64,000 nucleotides of DNA from Anaerolineae bacterium (GTDB lineage Bacteria; Chloroflexota; Anaerolineae; Aggregatilineales; UBA2796): positions 248,001 through 312,000 of the forward strand of contig JAHBVJ010000005.1 of assembly GCA_019637615.1 (NCBI GenBank). The letters run 5' to 3'. Positions 51,011 to 59,288 of this stretch are shown in pieces. Made by a program: the position numbers and the translations under genes. Position 1 is the first letter of the stretch; the number at the start of each line of letters is the position of its first letter. The notes under the pieces are model-generated. The model made no database searches, was not told the DNA's origin, and saw only the letters and a list, made by a program, of their open reading frames with translations.

Positions 51011-51988
51011 TCAATATCCTTCGCCAGTGCCGCGATTGCGCAGCAGACTACTGACAAGGTTAATTGCATCACGCGGGTCTGCCCCTAAATAATACCCCGG
51101 AATCCGTTCGCGTAAATCGGGATTGTTGTCAAAGGCACGTCCGCCGTAACCGAATAAAGGGGCGGGTGGTTCGCCCTGACTCAACTGATTCTGAATATCG
51201 GTCATCAGGGTGGCGGCTTGCGGCGTGCTGGCGGAGAGGCACAACATGCTAGGACGCGCTTGCAAGACCGTCTGCACGATGTCGTTGATCGGCACATCTT
51301 GCCCCAAGTAGACGACGTTGAGTCCCGCTTGCCGCAGCATGACGGCGAAGATCAGCGCGCCGACCTCGTGGCGTTCGGTGGGCGCGCAGCCGACGAACAC
51401 GGTATGCGCGTCGGGACGGTGTGGATAGGCTTGCAGGAGCGCCAACAGCCGTCCGCGCAGATAGGTGCTGGCGAAATGCTCGGTGGAGATGTATATCTCG
51501 CCGCGATGCCACGCTTCGCCCACCTCCACCAGCGTCGGCGTGATGACCTCGACATACACCGTCGGCATGGTATAGATGGCGAAGGCTTGCTCCATGATTT
51601 CGTCAGCGCGTTCGCTATCGAGTTCGATCAGGGCGTTGTACAAAGGGCGGACAAGCTCGGAGGGCGGCGTCGGCGCGTCACGATAGACCGGGATGGGCGT
51701 TTCGTCGGCCTCGATATACAGCGCTTCGTTGTTCGAGCGCATATTTTCCAGCATGGCGACGACACGGCTGATGGTCAACCCGTCCGCCATCTGGTGATGT
51801 GCCCAACGCAGCAGCGCCACGTCGCGATCCGAATACAGACGGTAGCCGCTGTTCGTGCGTTTTGGCTCGACCAGCGCATAGCGGCGCTCCCATGCGCGCA
51901 GCGTAGCGGCTGAGATTCCGGTCTGCTGCTCCACAGCTTTCATGTTATAGACTGGATCGTCGGCGTAGTCAGTGAGCAGCTTGCGCAT
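51011..51988 (-). CDS. MerR-type regulator with B12-binding domain (CarH/LitR-like)
   Basis: 325 residues. HTH (YNMKAVEQQTGISAATLRAWERRYALVEPKRTNSGYRLYSDRDVALLRWA), a helical bundle with WHRGEIYISTEHFASTYLRGRLLALL (the tryptophan...EH pattern of CarH), and a B12 domain HTVFVGCAPTERHEVGALIFAVMLRQAGLNVVYLGQDVP with the ExHxxG cobalt-ligand motif. In CarH adenosylcobalamin makes the repressor light-sensitive; that function is inferred here. Start ATG 51988 with AAGG upstream. Next genes: response regulator and ICMT-like protein. Confidence 0.92.
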   Translation of the reverse strand: MRKLLTDYADDPVYNMKAVEQQTGISAATLRAWERRYALVEPKRTNSGYRLYSDRDVALLRWAHHQMADGLTISRVVAMLENMRSNNEALYIEADETPIPVYRDAPTPPSELVRPLYNALIELDSERADEIMEQAFAIYTMPTVYVEVITPTLVEVGEAWHRGEIYISTEHFASTYLRGRLLALLQAYPHRPDAHTVFVGCAPTERHEVGALIFAVMLRQAGLNVVYLGQDVPINDIVQTVLQARPSMLCLSASTPQAATLMTDIQNQLSQGEPPAPLFGYGGRAFDNNPDLRERIPGYYLGADPRDAINLVSSLLRNRGTGEGY

Positions 51989-52077
51989 AATAGACCTTAT
52001 ACTGGCGGACAGGCGTCCATGCTTTGTTTAACTTTTGTCGATTGTAAGGATTTTGGCAGCGCATGTCAAATTTGCTC

Positions 52078-52106
52078 TTGACGCGGTATAGGGCGATTAG
52101 TATAAT
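52078..52106 (+). promoter_or_regulatory. promoter of tRNA-Thr
   Basis: TTGACG at 52078-52083, 17-base spacer, perfect TATAAT at 52101-52106; the tRNA begins 15 bases later. Confidence 0.88.
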
Positions 52107-52120
52107 GCGAAGTATAAGTC

Positions 52121-52192
52121 GCCACCTTAGCTCAACGGCAGAGCATACGCTTCGTAAGCGTGAGGTTTTGGGTTCAAATCCCAAAGGTGGCT
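52121..52192 (+). tRNA. tRNA-Thr (CGT anticodon)
   Basis: Cloverleaf checked by eye: acceptor GCCACCT/AGGTGGC, D arm with TAGCTCAACGGCAGAGCA, anticodon stem ACGC-TTCGTAA-GCGT with CGT, T arm TTGGGTTCAAATCCCAA. 3' CCA is not encoded. CGT reads ACG, a threonine codon. Confidence 0.97.
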
Positions 52193-52201
52193 CAACCAAG
52201 A

Positions 52202-52230
52202 AAAGACAGGTCAAACCGCCTGTCTTTTTT
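52202..52230 (+). terminator. intrinsic terminator after tRNA-Thr
   Basis: AAAGACAGG-TCAAACCG-CCTGTC followed by TTTTTT, 10 bases after the tRNA. Confidence 0.93.
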
Positions 52231-52261
52231 GTTGATTAAGGTCAGTTTATGGTATGATGAT

Positions 52262-52466
52262 AGTGTTCTTAACAACCAAGGAGTGGATGGGTGGTCGTGT
52301 CGAAAAGCGGCGGGGTGCTACGCCTTGCGCTTTTCGTAGATGCACGTTCCGCGCCGTGTCGGAGACACCAACATGGTTAATTCCTGCGCCATGAACACCA
52401 CTACTGTTCACACTCCGGTCACTGACTGCCTGCTTCAACTGCCCCACCCCGCTGTGGGGTTTTCTC
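52262..52466 (+). ncRNA. structured leader or small RNA upstream of udk (type unknown)
   Basis: About 205 bases with several stems: CGAAAAGCG/CGCTTTTCG (52301/52328), GTGTC-GGA-GACAC (52356-52368), TGAACA/TGTTCA (52392/52405), a partial closing TTAAC...GGTTAA, and an end stem CCCCAC-CCCGCT-GTGGGG with TTTT. A TATGAT at 52253-52258 and TTGATT at 52232 form a weak promoter with a short 15-base spacer. It either terminates alone or attenuates udk, 31 bases before its ATG. A 35-codon open frame (ATG 52287, after AAGGAG only 3 bases away) runs inside, so a leader peptide is possible. No known riboswitch motif is recognised. Confidence 0.6.
52442..52466 (+). terminator. terminator-like hairpin at the end of the udk leader
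   Basis: CCCCAC-CCCGCT-GTGGGG then TTTTCTCT; 30 bases before udk, fitting attenuation. Confidence 0.75.
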
Positions 52467-52496
52467 TGCACAAAAACTGATTTAGGAGACGCCCAC

Positions 52497-53150
52497 ATGA
52501 TGGAAATGCTCCCCACGATACGGCCTGTAACGATTGGCGTCGCTGGTGGCACGGGTTCTGGCAAGACGACAGTTTCACACGCCATCATGGAGCGTGTGGG
52601 CAAGGACAAGGTCGTCTACTTTCCGCATGACTCATACTATCTTGACCTAGACAAGATGCCGATCTCCGCCTCGGAGGTGGTCAACTTCGATCACCCCGAC
52701 TCGCTGGAAACGAGCTTGATGGTAGAGCACATCAAGCAGTTGCAGCGCGGCGAACCGGCTGATATTCCGATCTACGACTTCAGCACCCACAGCCGCCGCC
52801 CCGATACACAACACATCGAACCGCGCCCGATCATCCTGATCGAGGGCATCTTGATTTTTGTCGAGCCAGCGCTGCGTGACCTGTGCGATGTGCGCGTATT
52901 CGTGGATATTGATGCGGATATTCGCTTTATCCGCCGCTTGAAGCGCGACATCGTGGAACGCGGGCGGAGCGTCGAATCGGTGATCCATCAATATCTCGAA
53001 TCGGTGCGCCCGATGCACCTTGAATTCGTGGAGCCGAGCAAACGCTACGCTCATGTGATCATCCCCGAAGGCGGCTATAACGCGGTTGCTATCGATCTCG
53101 TGACCGATCACGTCCGACGCTTGGCAGCGGAACGCGTGGCGGGCGGGTAG
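52497..53150 (+). CDS. udk: uridine kinase
   Basis: 217 residues: TIGVAGGTGSGKTTVSHAIM (P-loop), HDSYYLDLDKMP, NFDHPDSLETSLMVEHIKQLQRGEPADIPIYDFSTHSR, LIEGILIF, RRLKRDIVERGRSVESVIHQY. The enzyme phosphorylates uridine and cytidine with ATP or GTP for salvage. It follows the leader with its terminator-like hairpin, so attenuation is likely. The ATG at 52497 is chosen because GGAG lies 8 bases before it. Confidence 0.95.
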   Translation: MMEMLPTIRPVTIGVAGGTGSGKTTVSHAIMERVGKDKVVYFPHDSYYLDLDKMPISASEVVNFDHPDSLETSLMVEHIKQLQRGEPADIPIYDFSTHSRRPDTQHIEPRPIILIEGILIFVEPALRDLCDVRVFVDIDADIRFIRRLKRDIVERGRSVESVIHQYLESVRPMHLEFVEPSKRYAHVIIPEGGYNAVAIDLVTDHVRRLAAERVAGG

Positions 53151-53239
53151 TTACAAACGCGTCAGCCATCGCCGTTGCTGGACGGGGCATCGACATCATA
53201 GTGAGAAGTCGCATTCGAGACGCGCCGCCCGTAGCGTAG

Positions 53240-53827
53240 TCAGTCGGCGGCGGTTTGCGCGGGACTGGTGATTTTGATGCCCGCGACGAAGCCATGCAGC
53301 AGCCGATAGAAGCTCTCATCGCGATCTAAGGCCATCCCGAACCCGCCTGCGATCTCCAGATCGATGAAGCCATGCAGCACGCTGCGCAGCCCGCGTATGG
53401 TATGCAGCATCTCCTCGTTATTGAGGCCGAAGGGCTGCAAAACGGCGAGGAGCAGATCGAGCAGTTCTTGTGCGGCGGCGGTGAGTTCGGGTTCGTCCGG
53501 CCTCGGCGCACGCAGCGTGGTACGATAGAGGCCGGGATGTGTATGGGCGAAGGCGCGGTAGGCTATCCCCATGCTCATCACAGCATCTTGCCCCGCTTTC
53601 CCAACCGCCGCACGACGCAGCAGATCGCCCAAGGTTTGCGCCGCCCACACGCTCATGAGATATTGCAGCCCCGGCAGCCCGGAAACGTGGTTGTAGAGCG
53701 AGGGAATGCGTATTTCCAATTTTTCGGCAACCGCCGCCAAGGTGACTGCTTCAAACCCGTTCGCATCCGCTAGCTGGATCGCGGTTTGCACGACCAACTT
53801 CTGATCAATACGCCTTCTGGCTGACAT
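53240..53827 (-). CDS. TetR-type regulator with WHG C-terminal domain
   Basis: 195 residues from ATG 53827; GAGAGGA is 6 bases before it. HTH: QTAIQLADANGFEAVTLAAVAEKLEIRIPSLYNHVSGLPGL, with the SLYNHV recognition-helix form; C-terminal part matches TetR_C_33/WHG-type (AYRAFAHTHPGLYRTTLRAPRPDEPEL). It overlaps the end of the MBL gene by 23 bases and shares its promoter. Two inverted repeats in that promoter likely bind this protein. Confidence 0.9.
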   Translation of the reverse strand: MSARRRIDQKLVVQTAIQLADANGFEAVTLAAVAEKLEIRIPSLYNHVSGLPGLQYLMSVWAAQTLGDLLRRAAVGKAGQDAVMSMGIAYRAFAHTHPGLYRTTLRAPRPDEPELTAAAQELLDLLLAVLQPFGLNNEEMLHTIRGLRSVLHGFIDLEIAGGFGMALDRDESFYRLLHGFVAGIKITSPAQTAAD

Positions 53828-54536
53828 TCGCATTCCTCTCAAGATAGCGCTGTGCCTCCGCGATAGCACGCTGCATCGCCGGGATTGGCTCGGTGAGCAC
53901 GTCGCCGTGTCCGGTCGCCAAGCGCGTTGGCTGCCACTGAACGAGCGCTTGCGCAGAACGCAGTGCCGTTGGCTTGTGCCACGTCGCCATCGCGGTGAAG
54001 GGGAACAGCACCCGCAACATCCCCGCCGTGCTGATGCCCGCCTGTGTACTGTAGGCATCGCCAGCGATCAGGCTACCATCGCGGTGATCGAAGAAGGCAA
54101 CGTGACCCGGCGTGTGGCCCGGTGAGGCGATCACTTCCAACGATCCTACGCGATCTCCGGCTTTTAGTAAACGGGTCGGCGTGGTCGTGCAGACCTGCCA
54201 ACCGCCCGCCAATTTCACCTGTGGCTCATCGGGATCGAGCGTCATGTCGCCACGCAGGAAGCGCGCCTCCCGCTCTGGAACCGCGATTTCGATTTCTGGT
54301 AATTTTGCCCGCAGCGCGTCCAACGAGCCAATGTGATCGATATGCACATGCGTCAGGGCGATCCGGCGGATGGGCGCACCGAACTGCTCGGCAGCGGCTA
54401 GTATTTTAGTCGCGCCACCACTGATGCCCGTGTCGATCAGCGTGAACCCATCTGCTTCGCGCACCAGATAGCTGTTGGCGGGGAAGAAGTTCGTGAGCTG
54501 GATCAGATTGTCGCCGTGTGTTGAAGTACGCATCAT
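53805..54536 (-). CDS. MBL-fold metallohydrolase (GloB/quorum-lactonase-like superfamily)
   Basis: 243 residues: FTLIDTGISGGATKI, HxHxDH as LTHVHIDHIGS, PGHTPGHVAFF, LIAGDAY and LATGHGDVL. Metal-binding residues of a two-zinc hydrolase are complete. The substrate is unknown. The TetR-type regulator follows in the same transcript, and a promoter with two palindromes stands before it, so its substrate or product may be the inducer. Confidence 0.88.
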   Translation of the reverse strand: MMRTSTHGDNLIQLTNFFPANSYLVREADGFTLIDTGISGGATKILAAAEQFGAPIRRIALTHVHIDHIGSLDALRAKLPEIEIAVPEREARFLRGDMTLDPDEPQVKLAGGWQVCTTTPTRLLKAGDRVGSLEVIASPGHTPGHVAFFDHRDGSLIAGDAYSTQAGISTAGMLRVLFPFTAMATWHKPTALRSAQALVQWQPTRLATGHGDVLTEPIPAMQRAIAEAQRYLERNANVSQKAY

Positions 54537-54548
54537 TCACCTCATTTG

Positions 54549-54590
54549 CTAATATGATTAGTATTTTAACTAACTGTATTAGTTTGTCAA
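54549..54590 (-). promoter_or_regulatory. autoregulated promoter with two operator-like palindromes
   Basis: TTGACA at 54590-54585, 16-base spacer, TAAAAT at 54568-54563. The spacer is AACTAA-TACAG-TTAGTT, a perfect palindrome (54568-54584); a second CTAAT-CAT-ATTAG lies at 54549-54561, next to the -10. Typical positions for TetR repression. Confidence 0.75.
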
Positions 54591-54874
54591 GAGGGCAATT
54601 GGGCGTGTTGGTAAATTGGCGCTGGAAAGGGGCAGTAAGCGTGCAGTCGCGGCAAAAAACGCCCGCCGAGGTTGCGCTGTAGGCATTAAAGCGAATCAAC
54701 AGGAGACGATTCGGATGAAGCGCGCGAGGAGGGGCAACGCCAGCGCCAATACGGTTGATGCTACGATTGGCGTTCGCGGAGGAACAACGATCAAAATGAC
54801 AGGTCAGGGTTGCGGCAGCGCACGCTGACCCTGCTCAACTTCGGCGGATAGCTCAATTCACTGCTTGGCGCACC
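54591..54874. other. intergenic stretch, 284 bases
   Basis: Between the MBL promoter and the end of the galactanase gene. No credible gene; GGTCAGGG and TGACCC at about 54802-54830 could form a weak hairpin for the galactanase mRNA end. Confidence 0.4.
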
Positions 54875-56308
54875 TTAGCCACAGCCGTGCTCACGATGCG
54901 TGATCACCATATCCGTCGCGGTGACAGCAGCCTCAACCGCGCCGTCTTCGCCCACGCACGTACCCGCGATCAGCGCTGTATCTGCCGAGGCGGGCAGCGC
55001 CGAATAAAACTGATAGCGAAGCGGCGTTCCGGGCATCAAGAGCGCCCTCACCTCATAGCCGCCATCCGTCGCTTTCAACGGCAGTGGACGTTTGCCCATC
55101 CCCGTGAAGTCGCCCCAGAAATAAATCTGCTCTTGCAGATCGTCGGCTTGGGGCTGCAAACGGATGCGCACTTCGACCGGATAGTCATACGCGTGCTGCA
55201 AAAATTCAATCCCGCTCAACACTTCGTTGCCATTGTGGAAATCGAAAAAGGTCGCGTTTTCCCAGTGTGATCCCTGCCCCCACAGCGTCTTGCACTTCGT
55301 GGATACCCACGCGGGTTCCCAGTACACCACGCCGAGTCCGCCATTCGCCAGCACCGTCTGCATCAAGTCGATCATGAACTGCCGCTGACCGTCGGGCGTG
55401 GCGGGGTAGCCCTGTTCTAGCGAGTCTTTGTTGACGATATTGCCAGCGCTGTCGCCCGCCGAATCGAACGTCCACGGATATGCCGTCTCCGCGATCAATA
55501 CGTCCTTGCCAAACCGCGAGGCCAGCTTGCGGATCACGTTGCCCACCGTTTTCAGGGTATGGTTCGAATAGGCGGTGTAGTACGATACGCCAATGATGTC
55601 GAAATCGGTCACGCCCGCTTCTGTCGCCGCCAGCAGCCACCCTTCGACCTTTTCCGGCTGCGCGATGTGCAGCATCACGCGGATCGGGCTGCCAGCCTTC
55701 GCCGCCGCGTCACGCACCGCGCGGATCGCCGTGTTGAGCAAAAACGCGTTGCGCTCCCAGTTGATCGGATAGCCTGTCGCGTTCTCAGCGCGCAAAATCT
55801 CGCTGTTGATCTCGTTGCCCACTTGCACCAGTTCCGGCATCAAACCGAGCGAATCGAGCTTCATCAGCGTGTCGTAGGTGTAATCGTACAGCGCCTGCCC
55901 TAATTCTTCCTGATCCGTGATCTTCGCCCACGCCGCCGGAATGATCTGCTTGGACGGGTCTGCCCACGTGTCGGAATAGTGGAAATCGAGCAGCGTTTGC
56001 AGTCCGAGCGCTTTTACCTGTTTCATCGCGCGGATCACGTCATCCAGCGTGCTGTACTGCGTCCATGTTGGGCTGTGCCACAAGCGCAGCCGCACCAGAT
56101 TCGCGCCATAATCCGCGAAAATCTGGTACGGATCGCGCGCCTCGCCCTTGACACGATACACCGCGCCGCAGTCTTCCATCTCGTTCACGTAGGATAGATC
56201 GACGCCGCGATAAAATGTCGCGCTGGTCGCGGCACGGCTCGGCTGCACAAAAATCGATGCTGCCAGCAAGATCGCCAGACACATCAGCGCACTACGCACT
56301 CTACGCAT
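54875..56308 (-). CDS. secreted endo-beta-1,4-galactanase (GH53)
   Basis: 477 residues. Signal peptide (MRRVRSALMCLAILLAASIFVQPSRA). GH53 barrel: FYRGVDLSYVNEMEDCGAVYRVKG, YGANLVRLRLWHSPTWTQY, LLDFHYSDTWADPSKQIIPAAW, acid/base Glu in VQVGNEINSE, nucleophile Glu in LIAETAYPW, WEPAW. A C-terminal beta-rich part (EVRIRLQPQADDLQEQIYFWGDFTGMGKRPLPL) follows, perhaps carbohydrate-binding. Cuts galactan side chains outside the cell. Overlaps the GH42 gene by 8 bases and is the last gene of the operon. Confidence 0.93.
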   Translation of the reverse strand: MRRVRSALMCLAILLAASIFVQPSRAATSATFYRGVDLSYVNEMEDCGAVYRVKGEARDPYQIFADYGANLVRLRLWHSPTWTQYSTLDDVIRAMKQVKALGLQTLLDFHYSDTWADPSKQIIPAAWAKITDQEELGQALYDYTYDTLMKLDSLGLMPELVQVGNEINSEILRAENATGYPINWERNAFLLNTAIRAVRDAAAKAGSPIRVMLHIAQPEKVEGWLLAATEAGVTDFDIIGVSYYTAYSNHTLKTVGNVIRKLASRFGKDVLIAETAYPWTFDSAGDSAGNIVNKDSLEQGYPATPDGQRQFMIDLMQTVLANGGLGVVYWEPAWVSTKCKTLWGQGSHWENATFFDFHNGNEVLSGIEFLQHAYDYPVEVRIRLQPQADDLQEQIYFWGDFTGMGKRPLPLKATDGGYEVRALLMPGTPLRYQFYSALPASADTALIAGTCVGEDGAVEAAVTATDMVITHREHGCG

Positions 56309-58352
56309 TCTCGCTCTCCTTCACCAGCACGGCACAGCCATACGGCGGCAGTGTGACGAAGGCGTCGGCTGGTTTTCCGTCCATCGCCCCGCGCATCCCC
56401 GTTTGCACCATGATTTGCTGCTCCCGATCGCTGAAATTCATCAGGAACACGTACCTCTGCTGTCCATTACTCCGCACCGAGGCCGAGACGCCCATCGGCA
56501 GTGCCCCGACCAGTTCATTCCCGACGCCAGCGCAGCGCATCACACCGTCATAGAAATCCGTCAGGAATTGATCATCCGTGCGCGCGGCGATGAAATAAGC
56601 CTGTCCGTCGCCGTACTGATTCACCGTCGCCGCCGGATTGCCCGCGTAGAAATCCGAGTCGTAGGCCGCCAGCACGTGCGCCGTTTCCGTGTGGATCAGC
56701 TCCGCATAATGCTGGAATTGGTACTCGCCGCGCAGTTCTAGCATATTGCCATCGCACGCCGCGATGCGCCCCGTTTGCTGGTCAGTCAGGCTGTCCATCT
56801 CCTCGGCGTAAATGCCGAGCGTCCGTCGCAGCGGTGCGGGATACCCGCCCAGAAATGTAAGGTCAGACTCGTTGACCATGCCCGTCAAGTACGTCGCCAC
56901 GAAGGTGCCGCCCGCCTTGACGAACGCCTCGATCCGTTCGGCAGTGCCTTGCGCCAGCATGTACAACATCGGCGCGACCACTACGCGATACTTGCTCAGA
57001 TCGCTCACCGCGCTGATCACGTCCGCTGGCACCCCGCGCTGCCAGAAGCTGCGATAATGCCGCTGGCACGTCTCCCGGTAATTTTTGTACAAACTCCCCG
57101 GCAATTGCGCATGTTGCAGCGCCCACTCATTCTCGAAATCGTAGATGACCGCGACGGGAGCGGCTATCGTGGTCTGCGTGACATCGGTCAGCCGCTGCAA
57201 CAGGCTGCCCACTTCTGTTACATCGCGAAACACGCGCGTCTGCTTCCCGCCCAGATGGCTGACTACCGCGCCGTGAAATTTCTCCTCGCCGCCGCGACTC
57301 TGCCGCCACTGGAAATACTGCACGCTGTTCGAGCCGTGCGCGATGGCTTGCAGCGAGGCCAATTTCAGCATCCCCGGCTTTTTCAAGCGGCTGATTCCCT
57401 GCCAGTTCGTGACCGTCGGACTCGACTCCATCAGCAGAAACGGGCGTCCCTGCTTATACGAGCGGTGTAGATCGTGATAAAACGCCGTTTGCATCGCGAT
57501 GGTCAGATCGTCGCCCTGATGCCAGCGCGGATAGCTGTCCCACGAGGCCACGTCGAGATGCTCGGCAAAGCGCCAGTAATTCAGCCCCACGTCTGGCTGC
57601 ATAAAATTCGTGGTGATCGGCACGTCCGGCGTGACTTCGCGCAGCGGTGCGGCTTCCGCCAGCATAAAATCGAGCACGTTATCGCTGATGAAGCGCTGCC
57701 AATCGATCATCAAGCCGTGATTCGACTCGTCCACTGGCTCGATCTGCGCCCAACTGCTGTAGCGGTGGCTCCAAAAGTTCGTCCACCATGCGCGGTTGAG
57801 CGCATCCAGATCGCCGTAGCGCCGCTGCAACCACGCACGGAAATTGGTGTAACAGTACTCGCAGTGGCACGGATACGAGCCGTATTCGTTCGACAGATGC
57901 CACAGCAGCAGCGCCGGATGCGTCTTGTAGCGCTCCGCCAATAATCGATTGATGGCAGTAATTTTCTGCCGATAGATCGGGGACGAAAAGCAAAAATTCT
58001 GGCGGCGGCGGTGCGGATCGCGCTGCCCGTTCGTGTTGACGCGGCGTGTTTCTGGGTACGCTTGCGACAGCCATACCGGTGGGGCGGCGCTCGGCGTCGA
58101 TAAAATAGCCGAGAGGCCATGTTCCGCCAGCCGATCCATTAACTGATCCAGCCAGCCGAACGCGTACTTGCCTTCTTCCGGCTCCAACATCGCCCACGAG
58201 AAAATCCCGACGCTCATCACGTTGCAGTGCGCGGCTTGCATCAAGCGGAAATCTTCCGCCAGCACGTCAGGCGTGTCCAACCACTGCTCGTAGTTATAAT
58301 CTGCGCCGTGCAGCAGTCGGCTAAATAACCGCTGCGTTCGAGGAAATTGCAT
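56301..58352 (-). CDS. beta-galactosidase (GH42)
   Basis: 683 residues. GH42 pattern: LLHGADYNYEQWLDTPDVLAEDFRLMQAAHCNVMSVGIFSWAMLEPEEGKY, acid/base in LWHLSNEYGSY, nucleophile in FLLMESSPTVTNWQ, and the zinc-binding cysteine cluster CHCEYCY. No signal peptide, so cytoplasmic. Releases galactose from imported galacto-oligosaccharides. Fits with the GH53 and ABC genes as in the ganSPQAB set of Bacillus. Confidence 0.95.
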   Translation of the reverse strand: MQFPRTQRLFSRLLHGADYNYEQWLDTPDVLAEDFRLMQAAHCNVMSVGIFSWAMLEPEEGKYAFGWLDQLMDRLAEHGLSAILSTPSAAPPVWLSQAYPETRRVNTNGQRDPHRRRQNFCFSSPIYRQKITAINRLLAERYKTHPALLLWHLSNEYGSYPCHCEYCYTNFRAWLQRRYGDLDALNRAWWTNFWSHRYSSWAQIEPVDESNHGLMIDWQRFISDNVLDFMLAEAAPLREVTPDVPITTNFMQPDVGLNYWRFAEHLDVASWDSYPRWHQGDDLTIAMQTAFYHDLHRSYKQGRPFLLMESSPTVTNWQGISRLKKPGMLKLASLQAIAHGSNSVQYFQWRQSRGGEEKFHGAVVSHLGGKQTRVFRDVTEVGSLLQRLTDVTQTTIAAPVAVIYDFENEWALQHAQLPGSLYKNYRETCQRHYRSFWQRGVPADVISAVSDLSKYRVVVAPMLYMLAQGTAERIEAFVKAGGTFVATYLTGMVNESDLTFLGGYPAPLRRTLGIYAEEMDSLTDQQTGRIAACDGNMLELRGEYQFQHYAELIHTETAHVLAAYDSDFYAGNPAATVNQYGDGQAYFIAARTDDQFLTDFYDGVMRCAGVGNELVGALPMGVSASVRSNGQQRYVFLMNFSDREQQIMVQTGMRGAMDGKPADAFVTLPPYGCAVLVKESENA

Positions 58353-58364
58353 GATTCTGCTCTT

Positions 58365-59288
58365 TCATAGCTTCACCGCGCCGGAAGTCAGCCCGCCGAT
58401 GATGTACCGTTGCAGCAGCAGGTAGATGACCAGCACAGGCAGCGCCGCGATCACCGCGCCCGCCGTGAAGATGCCCCAGTTTTGCGCGTAATCCGCCGAT
58501 TGGAACAAATACAACCCGACCATGATCGTCAGCTTGTCGGCGCTTTGCAGCAGCACGCGGGGCAGCACGAAATCGCCGTAGATCGCCATGAACGTCAGCA
58601 CGCCAATCGTGATCAGGATCGGCGTCGCCAGCGGCATCGTAATCAGGCGGAAGATCTGCCAGTGCGTGCCACCATCCACCAGCGCCGATTCATCGATCTC
58701 CATCGGGATCGAGTCCAGATAGCCTTTCATCAAGAACACATTGATGCTCAACGCGCCGGACGTATAAATCAGGATTAGCGACGCGTGCGAGTCGAGGCCG
58801 AGGATACCGACCTGTGTGCCCAACTGCTGCGTGATCGTGTACAGCGCCACGATGGACAGCGTGCCGGGGAAAATGCTCACCAGCAGGATCGCCCGCATCA
58901 AGAAGCGCCGCCCGTAAAAGCGGAAGCGTGACAGCGCATAGGCCGCCACCGCCGTGCTGCACACGCTCAACACCGTCGAAATGCTGGCGATCTTCAGCGA
59001 ATTGAACAGCCACGTCAGGAACGGGTAATAGGGATGCTGGATCAGATTGCGGTAATTCTCTAGCCCCGCGTTTTTCGGGATGATCTCGATGGACACCAGC
59101 GATCCCGACTGGTTGAGTGAGGCGGATAGCACCCACACAATCGGCACGAACGCGAACACGATCAGGATCGCCGCGATCACGTAGCGGATCGCGTAGCTCA
59201 ACAGGCGTCGCTGCCGGAAGGTGAGCAGCGTTTCTTGCCGCGCTCCGACGGGTGTACTTTTCTGGCGTGGAGTAAGGTGATCAGCCAT
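58365..59288 (-). CDS. sugar ABC transporter permease (MalG/GanQ-like)
   Basis: 307 residues from ATG 59288. Six helices, EAA-loop DESALVDGGTHWQIFRLITMPLATPIL and FMAIYGDFVLPRVLL. It begins within the stop of the partner permease gene (TGATG), so the two are coupled; a longer open frame to 59606 is a shadow. Oligogalactoside import inferred from neighbours. Confidence 0.93.
   Translation of the reverse strand: MADHLTPRQKSTPVGARQETLLTFRQRRLLSYAIRYVIAAILIVFAFVPIVWVLSASLNQSGSLVSIEIIPKNAGLENYRNLIQHPYYPFLTWLFNSLKIASISTVLSVCSTAVAAYALSRFRFYGRRFLMRAILLVSIFPGTLSIVALYTITQQLGTQVGILGLDSHASLILIYTSGALSINVFLMKGYLDSIPMEIDESALVDGGTHWQIFRLITMPLATPILITIGVLTFMAIYGDFVLPRVLLQSADKLTIMVGLYLFQSADYAQNWGIFTAGAVIAALPVLVIYLLLQRYIIGGLTSGAVKL

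Noticed and set aside
52262..52466. 6S RNA, SRP RNA, tmRNA or RNase P RNA
   Set aside because: None of their conserved core sequences are found, so the region is left as an unknown structured RNA.
54616..54828. 70-codon plus-strand frame between the MBL and galactanase genes
   Set aside because: No ribosome site at its start and low-complexity Arg/Ala/Gly content; not convincing as a gene.
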